A DNA stretch of 64,000 nt from Omphalotus guepiniiformis (GCA_028554645.1 JAQOOI010000076.1:806001-870000); one strand, 5' to 3'; shown: positions 12,201-24,929, counted from the stretch's first letter. The notes: generated by a model not told the origin, from the sequence alone. Numbers and translations are program-made.

Positions 12201-15200
12201 TACCGAGGAACGAACTGGAACGAGAAGCCCTGCATATTTGCTTGACCAGTCTCTCCTCGCTCAGTTCCAAAATTGACCGATCTGATCGAAAACAAGAAGG
12301 CCCGGACAGCAGTAGCGTCACGAGTCCCTGTCGAAGGTAGATCCATGTCGTGATCGAGGGCAAGAGGAAAAGCCACCCCGATGTTGCGAAAGGCGAATTC
12401 AATGGTATACCGATTAAGCCAGGGCAATTCATGAGCGGGAGGGCGATTTCGAGATTTGACATCAAATGTCTGTAGTAGCCTCTGGGTCTTCTGCTTGAAC
12501 GCTGCCAATTCTTGAGCACGTCGTTCTCGACGATCCATAATTTCAACCTGAGATAATGTTATTCAAGCACGAGCAAAAAAACAAAAATTTCAACCTGAAG
12601 GTCATCTATGAAGTCACCTATTTCACCGATTGAGCTGGGTTGCATTACAGCGTGAATTTTTGTCACATTGACCTCCAAAACTTCGCTCGTGCGGGTTCGA
12701 TCCTTCCCTTCGCTCTTGGAGGATACTTTGAAGTCTATGATGACGAAAGCGGATCGTTGGCGTCTGTTTGATAGAGCTGTTTGGAACTGTAGACTTGTAC
12801 GTGGCGCGAGAGACAGCGCAAGGTCCGTGACAGTGACAGACCATCGTTGCCCTGGGAAACTTTCCAACCTTCCCCCGATTTTTGGACACTCCAGTAACAA
12901 TATGGAAGAGAGACCCTCGAAACCGATGCGAAAACCCTCCATCTTCAGGTGAACAGAATATTTCAGTGTTTTGGTCTCCGCGGTTCTGCTAGAAGGAAGG
13001 GGTGCAGCGGCTCGCCTGGACTGAGTTTCCTGAATCAACACCATCAAGTCATTGAAGTCTTGTCCAAACTTTTGCTGGACTGCTAGGAGCATGTCCCAAT
13101 GAGAAGGCTTGACTTTCAACTCTAAAAACCGTATGAGAGCGATGGCATGTACAGACTCTTGCTCTAGCTGGCCAGAGAAGTGGATAGACGGAAGTTCCAA
13201 TCTTACTCGAGGATGTTCTCCTGATTCTTGAGAGTGAGAGAACACTGAAAAAATCTGGGAAGAAAGATGCACGTCGAGAGCTTGGCACCAGCCCCGAGAA
13301 TTTGTGTCACAGGAAAGCAATCGTACAATGGTATCATTGACTTCCCAGGAAAGCCAAGTATCATGCATGGTACGAAGATATATTCCAAAAGACAGAACTC
13401 GTCCATTTACGTGCAATCTGGGTGGCGAAGTCTTAGAATGCGCCCAGGTGGAATTCTCCTTAACAGGAACCTGTTCAAGTTCTGACAAAAATGCTTGGAT
13501 GGTTGTCTCGATGCCGGGTAGAAAATCCGCTCTCCAGTCTTCAACGAATCGGTAAAGACGTAGAGCACTACGAGGAACAGTTAGACGTAGACCTCCGATA
13601 ATGAATGCAAGTAAGGCATCCGAGCCCGCTCCTTCTGATTTTCGTAATGAAGTATCCAATCTTGTATCCGAAAAGACCAAGAACGCAAGGTTATCTTGAT
13701 CGTTCAGCTGGGATATTGCAGAAGGTGAACAAGCTTTAACCAAGATCTCTCGTGTTATTACGGAGTGATTCATGGCTACAGTGTTCGTAGGTTCGGTCTT
13801 TGGATGATGTGATGTTGTTGACACAGACTGGAAGTCAGAGGCACCAATCTCAAAGGTTAGCTTTTCAGCTACAGCCTGCAATCGAAAGAGACGACAGGAC
13901 AACGCGACATCGAAAAGCACACAATAGATATTTGAAGGCGAGCTTTCATCCGCCCGACTGATCCCTGCCTGAGCGGGTACGGAAGTATTCGTGTACAACC
14001 TTTGTGTTCGAAGGCATTCCTGGGCAAAAGACATCAAGGGTGGATAAATCGCGAGCTGCAAGGTACTGAGAGAAACCGATGCTGAAACTTTCCGCGTAAC
14101 CCGGTACCATTTAGGTTGCATTGAAGACTGGGACGTAGCCAACCATCGATTCCCACTAATCACCATGTCAAAATGCCGTACTCGCAAGTATGAAACGAAG
14201 CCCTCCAGAGTGATATTACAGGCCAAACGACCCGTAGCATCAAGAACAGTAAAGTGTAATTGCTCAAGCTTCACGCATGCGTAAAACCTCCAATATATAG
14301 GCCTTTCTATCTGAATTTTTGGAGATTTGATAGAAGGCAATAGGTGCTCCACAGGCCGTAGACGAAATAGAGAGTGTGTATCCGGATCCAGAGTGGTCAA
14401 ACGGGTTTCCAAAAGCGGTATGAGATCGTTCAGTGGGACATGAGCAGCAAGACCAGCATCCCATGTCGGGTCACTTCTCCTTATATGCCACAGGCAGTTG
14501 CGCAGATGGTACAAAAACCGGAAGGTAGGATCAGTTCGCAGTTTCTGAGGAGTACCAACTTGTACGAGAAAAGAAGGCTGAATGGTGGAAAGTGGGTCAA
14601 CGATAGTATGATCTTCGGAGCGTTGCAGAATATGAAATGTGACTGAGTGCAGCCTATCCATTGAGGATTCCCGGAATTGTCTGTAGATCTGCATTAACCG
14701 AGAGCATTGATCGGCAGCAGCTAGGCCTGTAGACATCAACAGCTCTGGGAAGTAATGCGTCATTTCCGATGAGATAGCGCCCACAAGAATCTCGGCGTCA
14801 TCTGTATAATACAGCACGCGAAAGCTACTGACAGAGAGTGACAAGGCAGGCTGCGACGTGTTGAGGGCACGATGCCTTCCACTAACAGCACTACATTCGA
14901 GTTTAACACTACGAAGGTCACTGCTAATAGAGCGGTGCACATCGGAGACTTCACCATAAATTTGGATACTGTCCAGGTGACATTCAACGAGGGAGAACTT
15001 CTCTAAAGCATGGTCAATCTCGATGGACACGCCTTTGGGCAATGCTGTGTGCTGCAAAGCAGAGAGCTTTATAGCCTCAAGCCGGACATGCAACACAGTA
15101 CACTGCGGCACGGACGCCTTGGCATCTGACACTCCGCCTAAATGTGTTGCCATCAGGGAGTCTATGCGACGCTCCGCACTCGTAACCTTAGCAGATGTTT

Positions 15201-18200
15201 GTCAATACTCATTGGGATGCAAAATAACTCAACTTACTACGCTTCTGATGTCCGATTCTAAAGCTGCCATGACAGAGACGGCGAGGGGTGTCACCGTTAT
15301 TTCAAGCCCTTTTCGCTGTGCGACCCGATAAACAGTGGTGTCCTTTTTGTTGTCGGGAGGTGTGAGGATCAATGGTGGAGGCATCTTCTCGTCATCCTTT
15401 GGGCCTTCCTCCTTTCGATCAGATGAAGAGGAAAATATTTCACTCCGCTGTATTTGCTTTGAGTATAAGTATGAAGACCGAATTACCCGCCGGTGCGTAC
15501 TTTATTGAGCATGAACGGCCCGTCCTCCCACTGTGAGGGATCGTGAACATGGTAGGCAGCATAGTGCGTAACGAACGGGGCATATTGCTTGAGTAAGGAG
15601 ATCGAGACGCCAGCTTCGATGACATCTAGAGGAATGCTCGAATGAGAAAATGGGGAACATTATCACAAATCGGCTTATTTACCTGCTTCTGCTTCTGGCC
15701 AGTCACTGTCCGAATGTTCGGTCAGGTCCTCGTCATCGGATTCATCCTCGATGCTCAAGTCGTCTTCAACATTCTTCGGGGACACCTGTGAGCGCGCGCT
15801 AACGTACGAGTTCTGTCAGCGTTGCAATCATATTAATTGGATACATACGCAGCACGAGCTTCGTGAACAGCTTGCACAAAAAGCTCTTGAGGTTCTTCCT
15901 CCGATTCCGAAGACTGAAAAGCACTAGCACCAAAAGATTTGCCGGATGAATTGCGGCGTGCCTGAAAAGCGGTCCTGCGATAGGTGTTCAAGTCTGACAG
16001 TGACATGGCTGGTATGTAGACACCGTTGCTATGAGTTTGTCCTCCTAATACCCCTTAGCACTGTTGCATGATGATTGACCAAGGAGGATGCATACCACAA
16101 GCGGACTTTTCACAACCTTGCAACAATTCGATCATCCTCTTTGCTCTTCCTGTAGACTCATCTTGCTCTCGAACAAACTCGGCCTGTTTATGAGCCAACT
16201 GGCGCCATCCCGCAGGCGAAGAGTAGATATCGACGTAGAGGTCGGTCGATAATTCAGCTGCCTCAAACCAGGTGTTATTCTGATCATATGTCAGCAGACC
16301 CTTGATTGACACGTAAGGCAGTCTCAAGCTTGTTAACTTATGATGGAAATGACCACCAAGGTCATTGTTATCGACTGACAAGCCGTAAGGGACGGCGACC
16401 TGCAAGACTGCATTCCCTGCACGCCAAGACAAGTCAATGCCATCTATGGATAGCTTGACAAACGTGACTGAGGAGTTTGTTAAGTGAGCTGTAAACTTCT
16501 GAACTGTGAATGCTTGACTCACGATCAGGAAAAATTGGAGTTGCATAGTCTTCGGCAGGGGCATTCAAGGTATCTGAGAAATTGATGCGAAATGCTGATC
16601 CAGATGCTTCGAGGATGTCTGCCTCGAAGGCGGACAAGGACGCTTTGATACTACCCAAATGTACCTCCCATATGCATACGTACGTGAGGGTACGGGGAAC
16701 AGGGCCGAACAGCCTGTTGGCTGCGACATCGATACCTGATGTCTTTTCAGCAAAAATTCAAACATAGGTATAAGAGATCCAACCATCAATGACCAGTACA
16801 TCTCGAGATTTCTTGTTTCGAAAATTGGGGTAGATCAGGTTTTCAGGATAATCTGGCTCAATACAGCTGTATATGGTGTCTATGTTCAGAGACATTTCTA
16901 CAACACTGGGGTAAGAAGATATCATGCCTGCAAAAAAATGAATTCAATACTCGCCCATGAAGTGATCGTGCATCCGGAATTGCAGCTGAAGATATGGCAC
17001 TGTGAGGACGGTAGAGTGCCCAATGGATGACTCCTGGTAAAGAGCTCCCATTTCGTACCCTGGCAACCCAGCAGGCAAGATCACCAACCCGCTCCGAACC
17101 ACCACAGTCATGTCCACCTGCATCATGTTCGACTGATGTTCATGTCCGTGAATACACATTGGAAGTATCGTAGATTGTTGAACACTTACTTTTCCGGGGC
17201 GATACTTCTGGACAACAGGGTCACCAGGCGGAATCCCCTTCCTTCGTTTGTCCAGATACTCGTATAACGTGGCAAAGTGCGTGAATGAACCAAAGTAATT
17301 GTCCTTCAAAATCATGAAGTAGCGAATGGACCATCCAAGGCACTTGAAGGAAATATCTTCTGTCTGAAAAACTGTCGAGAGCACAATGGACTCATGTAAG
17401 ACTTGTTCTTACCATGAATGTGAGCCTGAGGTGCTCCACATTTTCCGGATGGACTTCCGCAAAATATTCGTATGATCCTTTAATGCTGAGTGTCCTTACT
17501 CTTGCTAAGCTATTGCCGTCCTTAGGAGTGTGCAAAGCATTGGTATTCCACCGTGGAAGTGAGAGCCCAAGGGACACGTCGGGCACATCAACGGTGAATG
17601 ATATAGTCGTTGAGTCAGGTCTGAACACGTTCGAAGGTATTGTGGTCTGACTCTTCAATCGTGCTCCCGTCAATGAAAAAATGGCTATTTAAATATGAGC
17701 GCGCTGAGGATCTTTGAGATTTGTCAGTGCATACCGTTCTCTTCTTTGATCAGGGGTTTGTCAATTACGTTATGATCGTTTCCGTAAAGATTGAGGTCGT
17801 AGTGGTGCAAGTCGAGTTCAATTTTGTACAGCATCGGAATGAAACGTTGGTAGTCGCTGGGAGGCCCTGAGGCCCAGTCCTTCCCGAGATCAGTGAACAT
17901 GTTGATGTGGTCACGAAGTAAAAACAAAGTCGGCCGTCGAAGGGTCACCACAATGGACCAAAGGCGTTCACCGTTCCATTTTAATGGTGTGGGTAGCTCG
18001 CAATGGATCTGGGTAAGTAATATGAACAAACGGCGACGGCGAAGAATGAAAGTCCAACAATACACGGAATGATTCGGCAACGACCAATCGTATGTCGTTC
18101 AGGCTGGAAGTGACAGCGACCGTATCAAGATGAACCTCTAAAACCGGTTCATAGCCTTGTGAGCTGGCTACCATGGGCATCAGATAGGTGATAGAAGAAC

Positions 18201-20120
18201 GATCTTCAGCAGTAACATGAAGCAGTGCGGGTTCGCGCTTCCTGGGCCGTTCTATGTCTTTCGTGATGCCGTCCCATTGCCAGTTCTGTGGAAGGCAGCT
18301 ATTGGTCTACAGAGAGTAGTTTAACCCGGGGCCATGACACACCTTGGAGGACTCTCGAAAAGGTATGTGCAGAGTCGTCTCATCGCGCAATTCGACAAAA
18401 ATTCGCATAGCCGTCCACATTCGTTGATCACCAGGTTGCAGACGCCGAGTCTCCTCCGCATCGTGACAGGTGGGAGGGAAGAAAGCTCGCTGGAGTTCTG
18501 CCCTGATTGGGAGTGAGTTGAAATTTCTTGAGAGGGACAAATACACCCGACCGTTGTCTATCTGCCCAAGGACCATACCTGACAAAACCACCATGTATGA
18601 CCAGATCGATACCCCACTCAGGCCCCATATCCCCATTTCCGATATCAAAGGCATCAAATGTAATATGATCCCTCTGATGAGGAAGTTGAGGTACAATCCC
18701 GGCTACATCTGCATGGTAAGACAGCTCCAGCAACGGCGCTTCCAAGATCTTCCGTTCCATAGCGTATTCAAAGGAAGAGAAGTCAATTCCTATCGGAGTG
18801 TCTTCGTCCAGACTCTTCTTGGTTCTCTTGCGCATATGGCGAATACTACGAGAAGAAGCCTTCCTACGGGCCGACATATACTTCATGATGGGAGTATACA
18901 ATCTGACACTATTCCATAATTTTGCGAATGCGGGGTACGACGCACGCGGGGCAGTAGATTTGACACCAGCACTATGCAGGAAGACGTGAAATGAAGTACA
19001 TTGAAAGACAATATACTTGCATACCGATCCATAAGTTTCTCAACAACCTCTCCCGTGGTAGTCATTGGGCAGCAATAGCTGTCGTTCTCCACGTATTGGA
19101 CCAAGGCACGCCTGAAGCTCAACGTAAGCAAGTGCTTGTAGAGATCGTGTTTTGACCTCGACTTGCGGTCATAAAGAAATGAATTTAGGAGAAAATGAAA
19201 GTATTATTATCTACTCACTCGAACGATTCCGAATGTCCCTTCAGAACGTTGGAACTCTGCTACCAATAGGTTGGGAGTTGATGAATTTCCGCAAACAATA
19301 GCGCCCTTCACAATTTCAAGGCCTAGTGGGAGCAGGTCCTTTGGGTCGAGCTTGGGTAGCTGAGATCTAACCCACGTCACGACACGCTTTACAAAATCAG
19401 GCGTATGCGATCGAAGAGAGCCTGCAAGCAAGGATGCGGAAGGAAATAAAGCATTAGGCTCTGCAAAGCACCAGTGAGCATTGCGTGAAATTGCGCTCCT
19501 TCAAACACACCTGAGCTTTTCTGAAACGAAGCACGCCTCTCAGAATTCCTTCCAGGTCCAAAAGTTTGCGCTTGCATTTGCGACACTATGTTGTCAAAGG
19601 CAGCTGTTCGATTGTACAAGAACCATTCAAACCCATGGAGCGACAGGTGAATTCGACAAGACGACGTTCGAATGGAAGGTTTGGCTGTCAGGGGAGGTGT
19701 TAGTGGGGATAGGTTCAGGAGACTAATGAAGTACCATACCTTCCTCTCCAAGGGACAAACCAATCTCTTCTGCTGATGTGGGTCTACGAATCCAGTACCG
19801 CCAAGCTACCTGAGCCTTCACGATCTTAAGAGTCTGGTTACTCGAGTGATATCGTACATCCTTCAATAGTATTCTTCCGGTTAGCAAAGAGAAATGAATT
19901 GAACCTAATGGTTAGACATGACAATCAGAATAAAAGAACAGCGCAAAGAAATACAGCACATGCCAATTTCAAGCCATATGCTGGAAGACCCTTCACCCCA
20001 ATATAGCAAACGGAATATGAGACCAAGTACCCATGCAATGAACCTATTCCAGTAGAAAAAGTAGATGAAAGAAGCAATTACGATACATATGCAGGCAGTT
20101 AGAAGAAGACCGTTCAGCAT
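9203..20120 (-). CDS. CSF1: CSF1/BLTP1-type bridge-like lipid transfer protein (giant)
   Basis: Homologue of yeast Csf1 and animal BLTP1/Tweek, rod-shaped proteins with a lipid-conducting groove that span organelle contact sites from an ER anchor. The gene is 10.9 kb with about 25 exons and roughly 3,100 residues. The N-terminus (start 20120) has one transmembrane segment, then the chorein-like WLEIGSIHFSLLTGRILLKD and QVAWRYWIRRP, as in BLTP1. GFEWFLYNRTAAFDNI, GWSIRYFMILKDNYFG and a long series of beta-rich repeats follow. The C-terminus is the typical Csf1 end, YATAPLEEIMEALLNLYSKQL, stopping at 9203. An acidic Ser-rich insertion lies near 15,680-16,010. The start is placed at MLNGLLL; an upstream in-frame codon region overlaps the divergent neighbour and is unlikely. 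Intron 1 uses a GC donor. Internal exon borders were read by homology and not all were summed. Confidence 0.93.
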
Positions 20121-20247
20121 GTCGGGCAGCACGCCTCTGAGATGGCGAAGGCGGACGTCCTCAAGCCAACTTGAAGGTTGCGGCGGCGGGTTCGAGGTGA
20201 ATTGAAGGGTTATACGGTGCTTAGTAAGCAATTTTTGCACTCTCTTT
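20121..20247. promoter_or_regulatory. Bidirectional promoter between CSF1 and the CX9C gene
   Basis: Only 127 bp lie between the divergent start codons of the giant lipid-transfer gene and the small mitochondrial CX9C gene. Both genes must therefore be driven from overlapping sequence. No obvious TATA box or palindrome is present. Confidence 0.5.
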
Positions 20248-20497
20248 ATGACGTCGAGCATCGCTCAGACGTCCAAACCTCTTCAGCGTCTTGCGCTGCA
20301 CTCGACGACGACGTGCGCTACACAAGCAACAATTTACGGAAAATGTATACTTGCTACTTATACAGATGTTAGAAAGGACGCTTGCAAGGAAGAATTCGCC
20401 AAGTTTGGTCAATGCCTTCGTGAAGCGGTATGTGCCGTTGTCAAAAACTGTGCTGGGACTTATACTCCAATCTTACTAGATGAAACGAAAGTGGTGA
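20248..20497 (+). CDS. Twin-CX9C mitochondrial protein, NDUFAF8-like
   Basis: A small protein of 65 residues from two exons (20248-20427 and 20480-20497). It has two CX9C motifs, Cys23-X9-Cys33 and Cys46-X9-Cys56, forming the coiled-coil-helix-coiled-coil-helix fold oxidised by Mia40 in the mitochondrial intermembrane space. The first motif contains YGKC, the second the EEF-KFGQC pattern, and the protein ends in MKRKW. This matches the family of complex I assembly factor NDUFAF8 (human C17orf89). The second exon encodes only five residues plus the stop and would be lost if the intron were overlooked. The gene is head-to-head with CSF1 and ends 54 bp from the end of the convergent DSC4-like gene. 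Assignment to NDUFAF8 rather than another twin-CX9C protein is likely, not certain. Confidence 0.8.
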
Positions 20498-20551
20498 TAC
20501 TTATTGTGAGCACAAGAAACGATGCGTTGAAATCAATCATATTGAAATAAT

Positions 20552-21441
20552 TCAATCAGTAGTGTCCATTCCTCCAGGTAATGTTCTAGCTTCATCCCTT
20601 GCTTCACGCGAGCGCTGATTCGCATTCCCAGTAGTCCCCGCCTGACCAGGGCCGTTCTGCTGCATGAGTCGAGTCATCCTGATGGATAAAGGCCAACTAG
20701 TGGTATTCGGCATAGGAAGTAGCGTGTCGCGGGAACTGGAACGAATGATAGTGGGAGCGCTTCGGAGTCGCGACAGGATTGAGGAGAGCTGTACGTTAAT
20801 AACATACTGCGAGTCGGCGTTTTGGAATTCAGATATCTTCTGAGTGGATAGAGAGTGTTCGAGTGATGCCGAGGTCTCAGAGGTCTGCGGCGTGGGCGTG
20901 GGCGTGGGCAAGAGATGAACTGGTGTATCATGGGCACTGCGTTCCGATGTATGCATATCGAACGATATTGTTGTAAGCAGCATTTGGAGAAAGATAATGG
21001 TGAAGTCAAGTAAGAGCAGCTGGAATTTTGAGGGAGTGTATGCTGTAATCGGGACGCCTTTTAATCATCGCACGCCAACAACTAACGAAGGACTCACCCA
21101 AACCAACGAAATCGAGTATGATAGCTCTTCCCTCAGTCGCTCCCTTGATTGCGTGGTTCCAAACGCTGAAGCCGTTGAAGAAGAGGAGGATGCCGAAGAA
21201 ACCTCCCAAAGGACAGGTTGGAGATGATTCCCTTGGTGCGGTACATATGACTTGAGACAACGAACGAAGTAACAAGGTGAACAACGATGGCGACAACAAG
21301 AAGGACAAGCAGTGGAACTGGTACAGCAGTGTATCAAGCTAATTGAATGATGATGAGTCAAAAATACTTCAGAGACGATTATTTCAGAGAACTGACGGAA
21401 TAGATGATATGCTTTCTTTGTGCATTGTAGCGCCTGGGCAT
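20552..21441 (-). CDS. DUF1746 protein, DSC E3 ligase subunit 4-like
   Basis: 258 residues from three exons (21441-21397, 21338-21098 and 21042-20552). The N-terminal half matches DUF1746: RRYNAQRKHIIYS-LDTLLYQFHCLSFLLSPSLFTLLLR, then CTAPRES, FNGFSVWNHAIKGATEGRAIILDFVG and YTPSKFQLLLLDFTIIFLQM, with three or four membrane segments. DUF1746 includes fission yeast Dsc4, part of the Golgi DSC ubiquitin ligase that activates the sterol-responsive SREBP. The C-terminal half is a soluble Ser/Thr-rich tail with a PTPTPTP stretch encoded by a hexamer repeat. Start 21441 (MPRRYNAQRKH) is the only ATG in phase with the conserved motif. Membership of DUF1746 is clear; a role as Dsc4 is inferred from the family. 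Confidence 0.83.
20891..20908. repeat. Hexanucleotide microsatellite (CGTGGG)3
   Basis: Three perfect copies of CGTGGG lie inside the DSC4-like gene. They encode the alternating Pro-Thr stretch on the minus strand. Length changes would add or remove PT units without a frameshift. Confidence 0.8.
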
Positions 21442-21867
21442 GTCATCAAGTGCTCTGACCACTGGGCTCGTCGAGTACGACGGTCTCGTGCCTGCACTTG
21501 CCAGTGGAAACAGTGGAAGCCAAAGTGAATGTTTGCGCCTGTATACCAGACTCTGTCATACAAGATGACTAATTCTACCCTCTCAGCTTTAGTGACACTC
21601 GCACTGTCAGAAGTAAAAGTCCCTAGTGTTTTCGCCTACGCTCTGGGTTTCGAGTGCTTTTGCAATGAACAAACTCTAAGCATTTCCCCCCAAGTCAGCT
21701 CTTTTTCTAGTAGCAATAATGCAAGACAATAGGCGCCGGGGCTGTGTGAGAACGTGTCGAGTGACCAACATGCATCACTGCATCCCTGCCTATCCCTGCG
21801 CACAACCTTCCAGCAACCTTCTCTTTGTATATCAAGATTTTGTTACTTCTCTAGACCCTCTTCAGAG
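21442..21867. other. Intergenic region between divergent genes
   Basis: 426 bp between the start of the DSC4-like gene and the start of the four-pass membrane protein. The open frame at 21529-21732 has no domain or supported splice link. The right part is pyrimidine-rich, as expected for a fungal promoter and 5' untranslated region. Confidence 0.55.
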
Positions 21868-23121
21868 ATGCCCAAGATTTACTTGAAGGAGTTCATATTC
21901 GGAGGCAAAACATTTTGTTGTTGTCTACCTGTTAGGTGCGCCACTCTCGATTGCCCTGGTCGCTGTGTGCTGTCGCTAAGTGGGCGTCATAGGTTCGGCG
22001 TCATAACTATGTCTCTTCTAGGTGTCCTCTTTGGAGGATTGTTGTCGATTTTGCTTTGGTTTGAAGTTGCCAGTATGTTCAGTTCTTTCAGATTTCAGAT
22101 TCGACTTGCCGAGTGACTAATACTAATGGGGACAGACTCGTCTGGGATGAGCAGCACTGAGCGAACTGCTTTTATATTGGCTGGCCTGGTCGAAACGCTT
22201 CTACTTGTCGCGTCGGTGTTGGGGTAAGTTAGTTCTCAGAATATTCTTGTCGTCTGACGTCTCTGCGCTCGCAGGTTTGTAGGTGCTGTCGTTCGTAAAC
22301 AGACCTTTATTCAAACATATGCCTACTTCACCTATGTCCACTTTCTCCTCAATGTTGGCGTCGCTGGATATTTTCTTTATGTCATAACACACGTCTCATC
22401 TACTGCAGTGACCGACGCATGCGATAACACTATCAAAGACCATCAAGCACAGTCTCAATGTACCGGACTACTGCAAACCTCTCGAAATGTTTTCATCGTC
22501 GTCGCTTTGGTTGTTCTTCTGATTGAACTCTGTATGCTAGATCTTGGACCTATTGTTTTCGTGTCTAATTTCAGCGTTGCAATTCTAGATGGCGCTCTGA
22601 TTCTCGCGCGCTACGTCAACCAGATACAATCCGAGAAACGCACCATTCGTTCGACACGTATGGCGATGTTGGATCAAGCTGGTCGCTCCAGTAATCCTAA
22701 CGAAGCGCGGTATGTCGTCCTTTCAGAAGGCCAAACTGAAGTGGTGTCGCCGGGGTCTTCATTAATCAAAACGCGTGAATTTGATCCATACGAAGACATG
22801 TCACATCCCCGTGGTCCGTCCCACGAATACAGCCCTGTTTCGAGGGAATATGATGCTGTTCCTGCGTTTGAAGAAGGTTACGGGGGAGGTTTCTGGTCGC
22901 ACGAGGAGATTGAGAGAGAGGAGAAGCTGAAGCTGCAAGAAATGGACCAGACCGAGGAAATGGGCATGGGTTCGGATACCAAGGCATCCGTACCTGTAAA
23001 TATGGACGGACAGTCCAGACGTGATGCAAAATCACCAGCACCACCGCCTCCCCGAGAAGTTGATCCCATTCCACGATACGATTCGTTCCCACACTCCTCA
23101 CTCAACACATCAATGCCGTAA
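21868..23121 (+). CDS. Four-pass membrane protein with acidic cytosolic tail, function unknown
   Basis: 341 residues from five exons (21868-21935, 21993-22072, 22136-22223, 22275-22531 and 22589-23121). The N-terminus MPKIYLKEF precedes a Cys-rich KTFCCCLPVRFG, then four hydrophobic segments ending LIELYGALILARYV. The layout resembles small tetraspan proteins of the MARVEL or tetraspanin type, but I see no signature of either. The tail of about 155 residues is hydrophilic, with acidic and Pro-rich runs (REEKLKLQEMDQTEE, PAPPPPREVDP), probably cytosolic. The juxtamembrane Cys cluster could be palmitoylated; that is inference. Intron 4 (22532-22588) is 57 nt with no in-frame stop, so retention would insert 19 residues in the fourth membrane segment. 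The protein appears to be of a type conserved among basidiomycetes. Confidence 0.8.
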
Positions 23122-23491
23122 GACCTGTGGGGTTGTAATGAATGGTGTAATATTTCTTGAGGGGGCTTCGTTGTACTCCTATGATAGTGTACCACTCGAG
23201 TTTCTATTTCTGAGTTGGATGAACATATAGATGGGCTATTCTACTACAATTGCAGCAGCTTACATCAGCCTTCTACAGGAAAAAACCTGGGATAAACCGC
23301 TAGTCAATATTCAATCATCGCCAGTGGCATTGATACAGGTGATGTCGACGTCGACCCTGCAATACGGCATGAGTGTTATGTTTCCCTTGCTCATACACCA
23401 TCACCTCCGTTCCCTTTCTCTGCTATATCAGGCTTGAAAATATTCGCTCTGGCTCCGTGCGTTAAGGCTTGGGCTCTGGACCCATAATTGG
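23122..23491. other. Intergenic region between tandem genes
   Basis: 370 bp between two + strand genes. The open frame at 23231-23437 shows no domain. If the next gene starts further upstream than predicted, its first exon would lie here. Confidence 0.5.
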
Positions 23492-24929
23492 ATGCCTGTG
23501 ACGAGGCTGACGCGTGACTTGGAGGCTGGCTCTGGTCAGTAATTCTGATCTCCGAGTGGTACCTAGGACTTCATTCTCTTTGATTGTGCAGGTTCTGCTC
23601 TATTCTTTCTTGCTTGGTGTGTTCATTCGACCACATTCTCTATGCACGCCTTGAATACGCGAGAAGGGACATTCTTATTACGCTGGATGACGAAGTTGAG
23701 TTCATTTGGAGGTAGGGTGGTACTGCCATCTATGCATTATCCGACGAGTTGATCCAATTACAGCAAGCCCAGAGGCTCGTGGGTCAAATGGGCTTTCCTT
23801 TTCGCTCGCTATTTCGCACTTGCCACGCAGATGTGAGCGCTTCCCTTGACCATCACTTGTACAGACCGTTCACGATGAGTTGCAAGCTGTAACCGGGCCA
23901 CCGACCTACTGGTGACATATTCGTTGTCTACTACCCATAGCAACGCTATAAGGATCTGGTTTGCAGCTCAAGGATTACTTGGGTTCTTATACTTCACCAA
24001 TGCAGAAATTGTCATGATGATCCGCGGTAAGTTTAGTTTATTTGCTATGACACTTCGTGCCAGATTGTTCAGTTGGGATCAGTCTATGCCTTGTACAACA
24101 AAAGTCAATGGATTCTCTATGGATTCTCAGCCATGCTCGTGATTGAGCTTTCGGCTACCTTAATAGGCATTGGGTTAACGTTTCCCTCCTCACCTTTTGA
24201 CCCTACTCTGTTTGTAACAAATACACCGGGGACATTTGTGTATTCTGGGTTCGTGATTTCCTTGGATATTGCCTGCCTAAGCTGACTTTCCTTGCTTCAG
24301 CATTGCGACGATTGTCTCGCAGCTGATTGTGCTTTCTCTATCAGCCGCGCGTTATCTTCGGGGGAATTGGGCCAGGGCGCGCATCGTGAAACTCATGATG
24401 CGTGATGGGACGCTTGCTTTCGGCGTCTTATTTGGTAAGCAAATGGAGCAGTAGTTGTTCGTGCATGACGCTGAGCTTGTCTACTAGTCATTTGCGTTTT
24501 GATGGTGATTTACCATACTCTTGACGTTCCTTTTGCCGCCTGTGAATACGCGTACGTCGCTTGTCTCAGCTCACATTCTGCTATTAAACCAATATGAAGT
24601 TGGGCCATCACTCTGACATCTGTCACCGTAAGCAATAGTCAGGTTCAATAGACACTCACTGACGTTGTTGCAGGAGTGCCGCCTGATACTTAACCTTCAA
24701 CAACTACCCATTCCAGCTACTACATGGACTGCTACTCCGGAGTTCACGACAATTCTGACTCATGACCGCGCTCGCTTTCTTGAATCATAGTAAGTGGTTC
24801 ATTGCTTACGTCGTTTCCTTATAGTCAAACATGTCTTTCAGCCCAATGACAGCTATTCGAGAAACGTCGCATGATAATGACGAGCGACGAGCTGAAGATA
24901 CCGTGATACAGACCCGTCAAGACGTTTAG
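23492..24929 (+). CDS. DUF6533 multi-pass membrane protein
   Basis: DUF6533 proteins form a large, mostly uncharacterised family of seven-helix-like membrane proteins in Agaricomycetes. The signature is restored by two introns: SALFFLAW-DILITLDDEVEFIWR joined to GSWVKWAFLFARYFAL. Further conserved pieces follow: CNRATDLL, FTNAEIVMMIRVYALYNKSQW, SQLIVLSLSAARYLRG and ECRLILNLQQLP, ending ETSHDNDERRAEDTVIQTRQDV with a stop at 24927-24929. Length is about 320 residues in roughly nine exons. The start at 23492 (MPVTRLTRDL) is tentative, because the usual stretch before the first helix is short. The middle exons were joined by homology only. No function is assigned; some authors suspect receptor-like roles. 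Confidence 0.72.

Noticed and set aside
13049..15331. Several plus-strand and shifted frames of 60-100 codons inside CSF1
   Set aside because: They overlap the long, well supported minus-strand coding frame and are shadows of it.
22532..22574. A 43-nt intron ending at TTTCAG in the four-pass protein gene
   Set aside because: It shifts the frame into a stop (TTCTAG); the 57-nt version ending at 22588 gives LYGALILARYV and keeps the frame.
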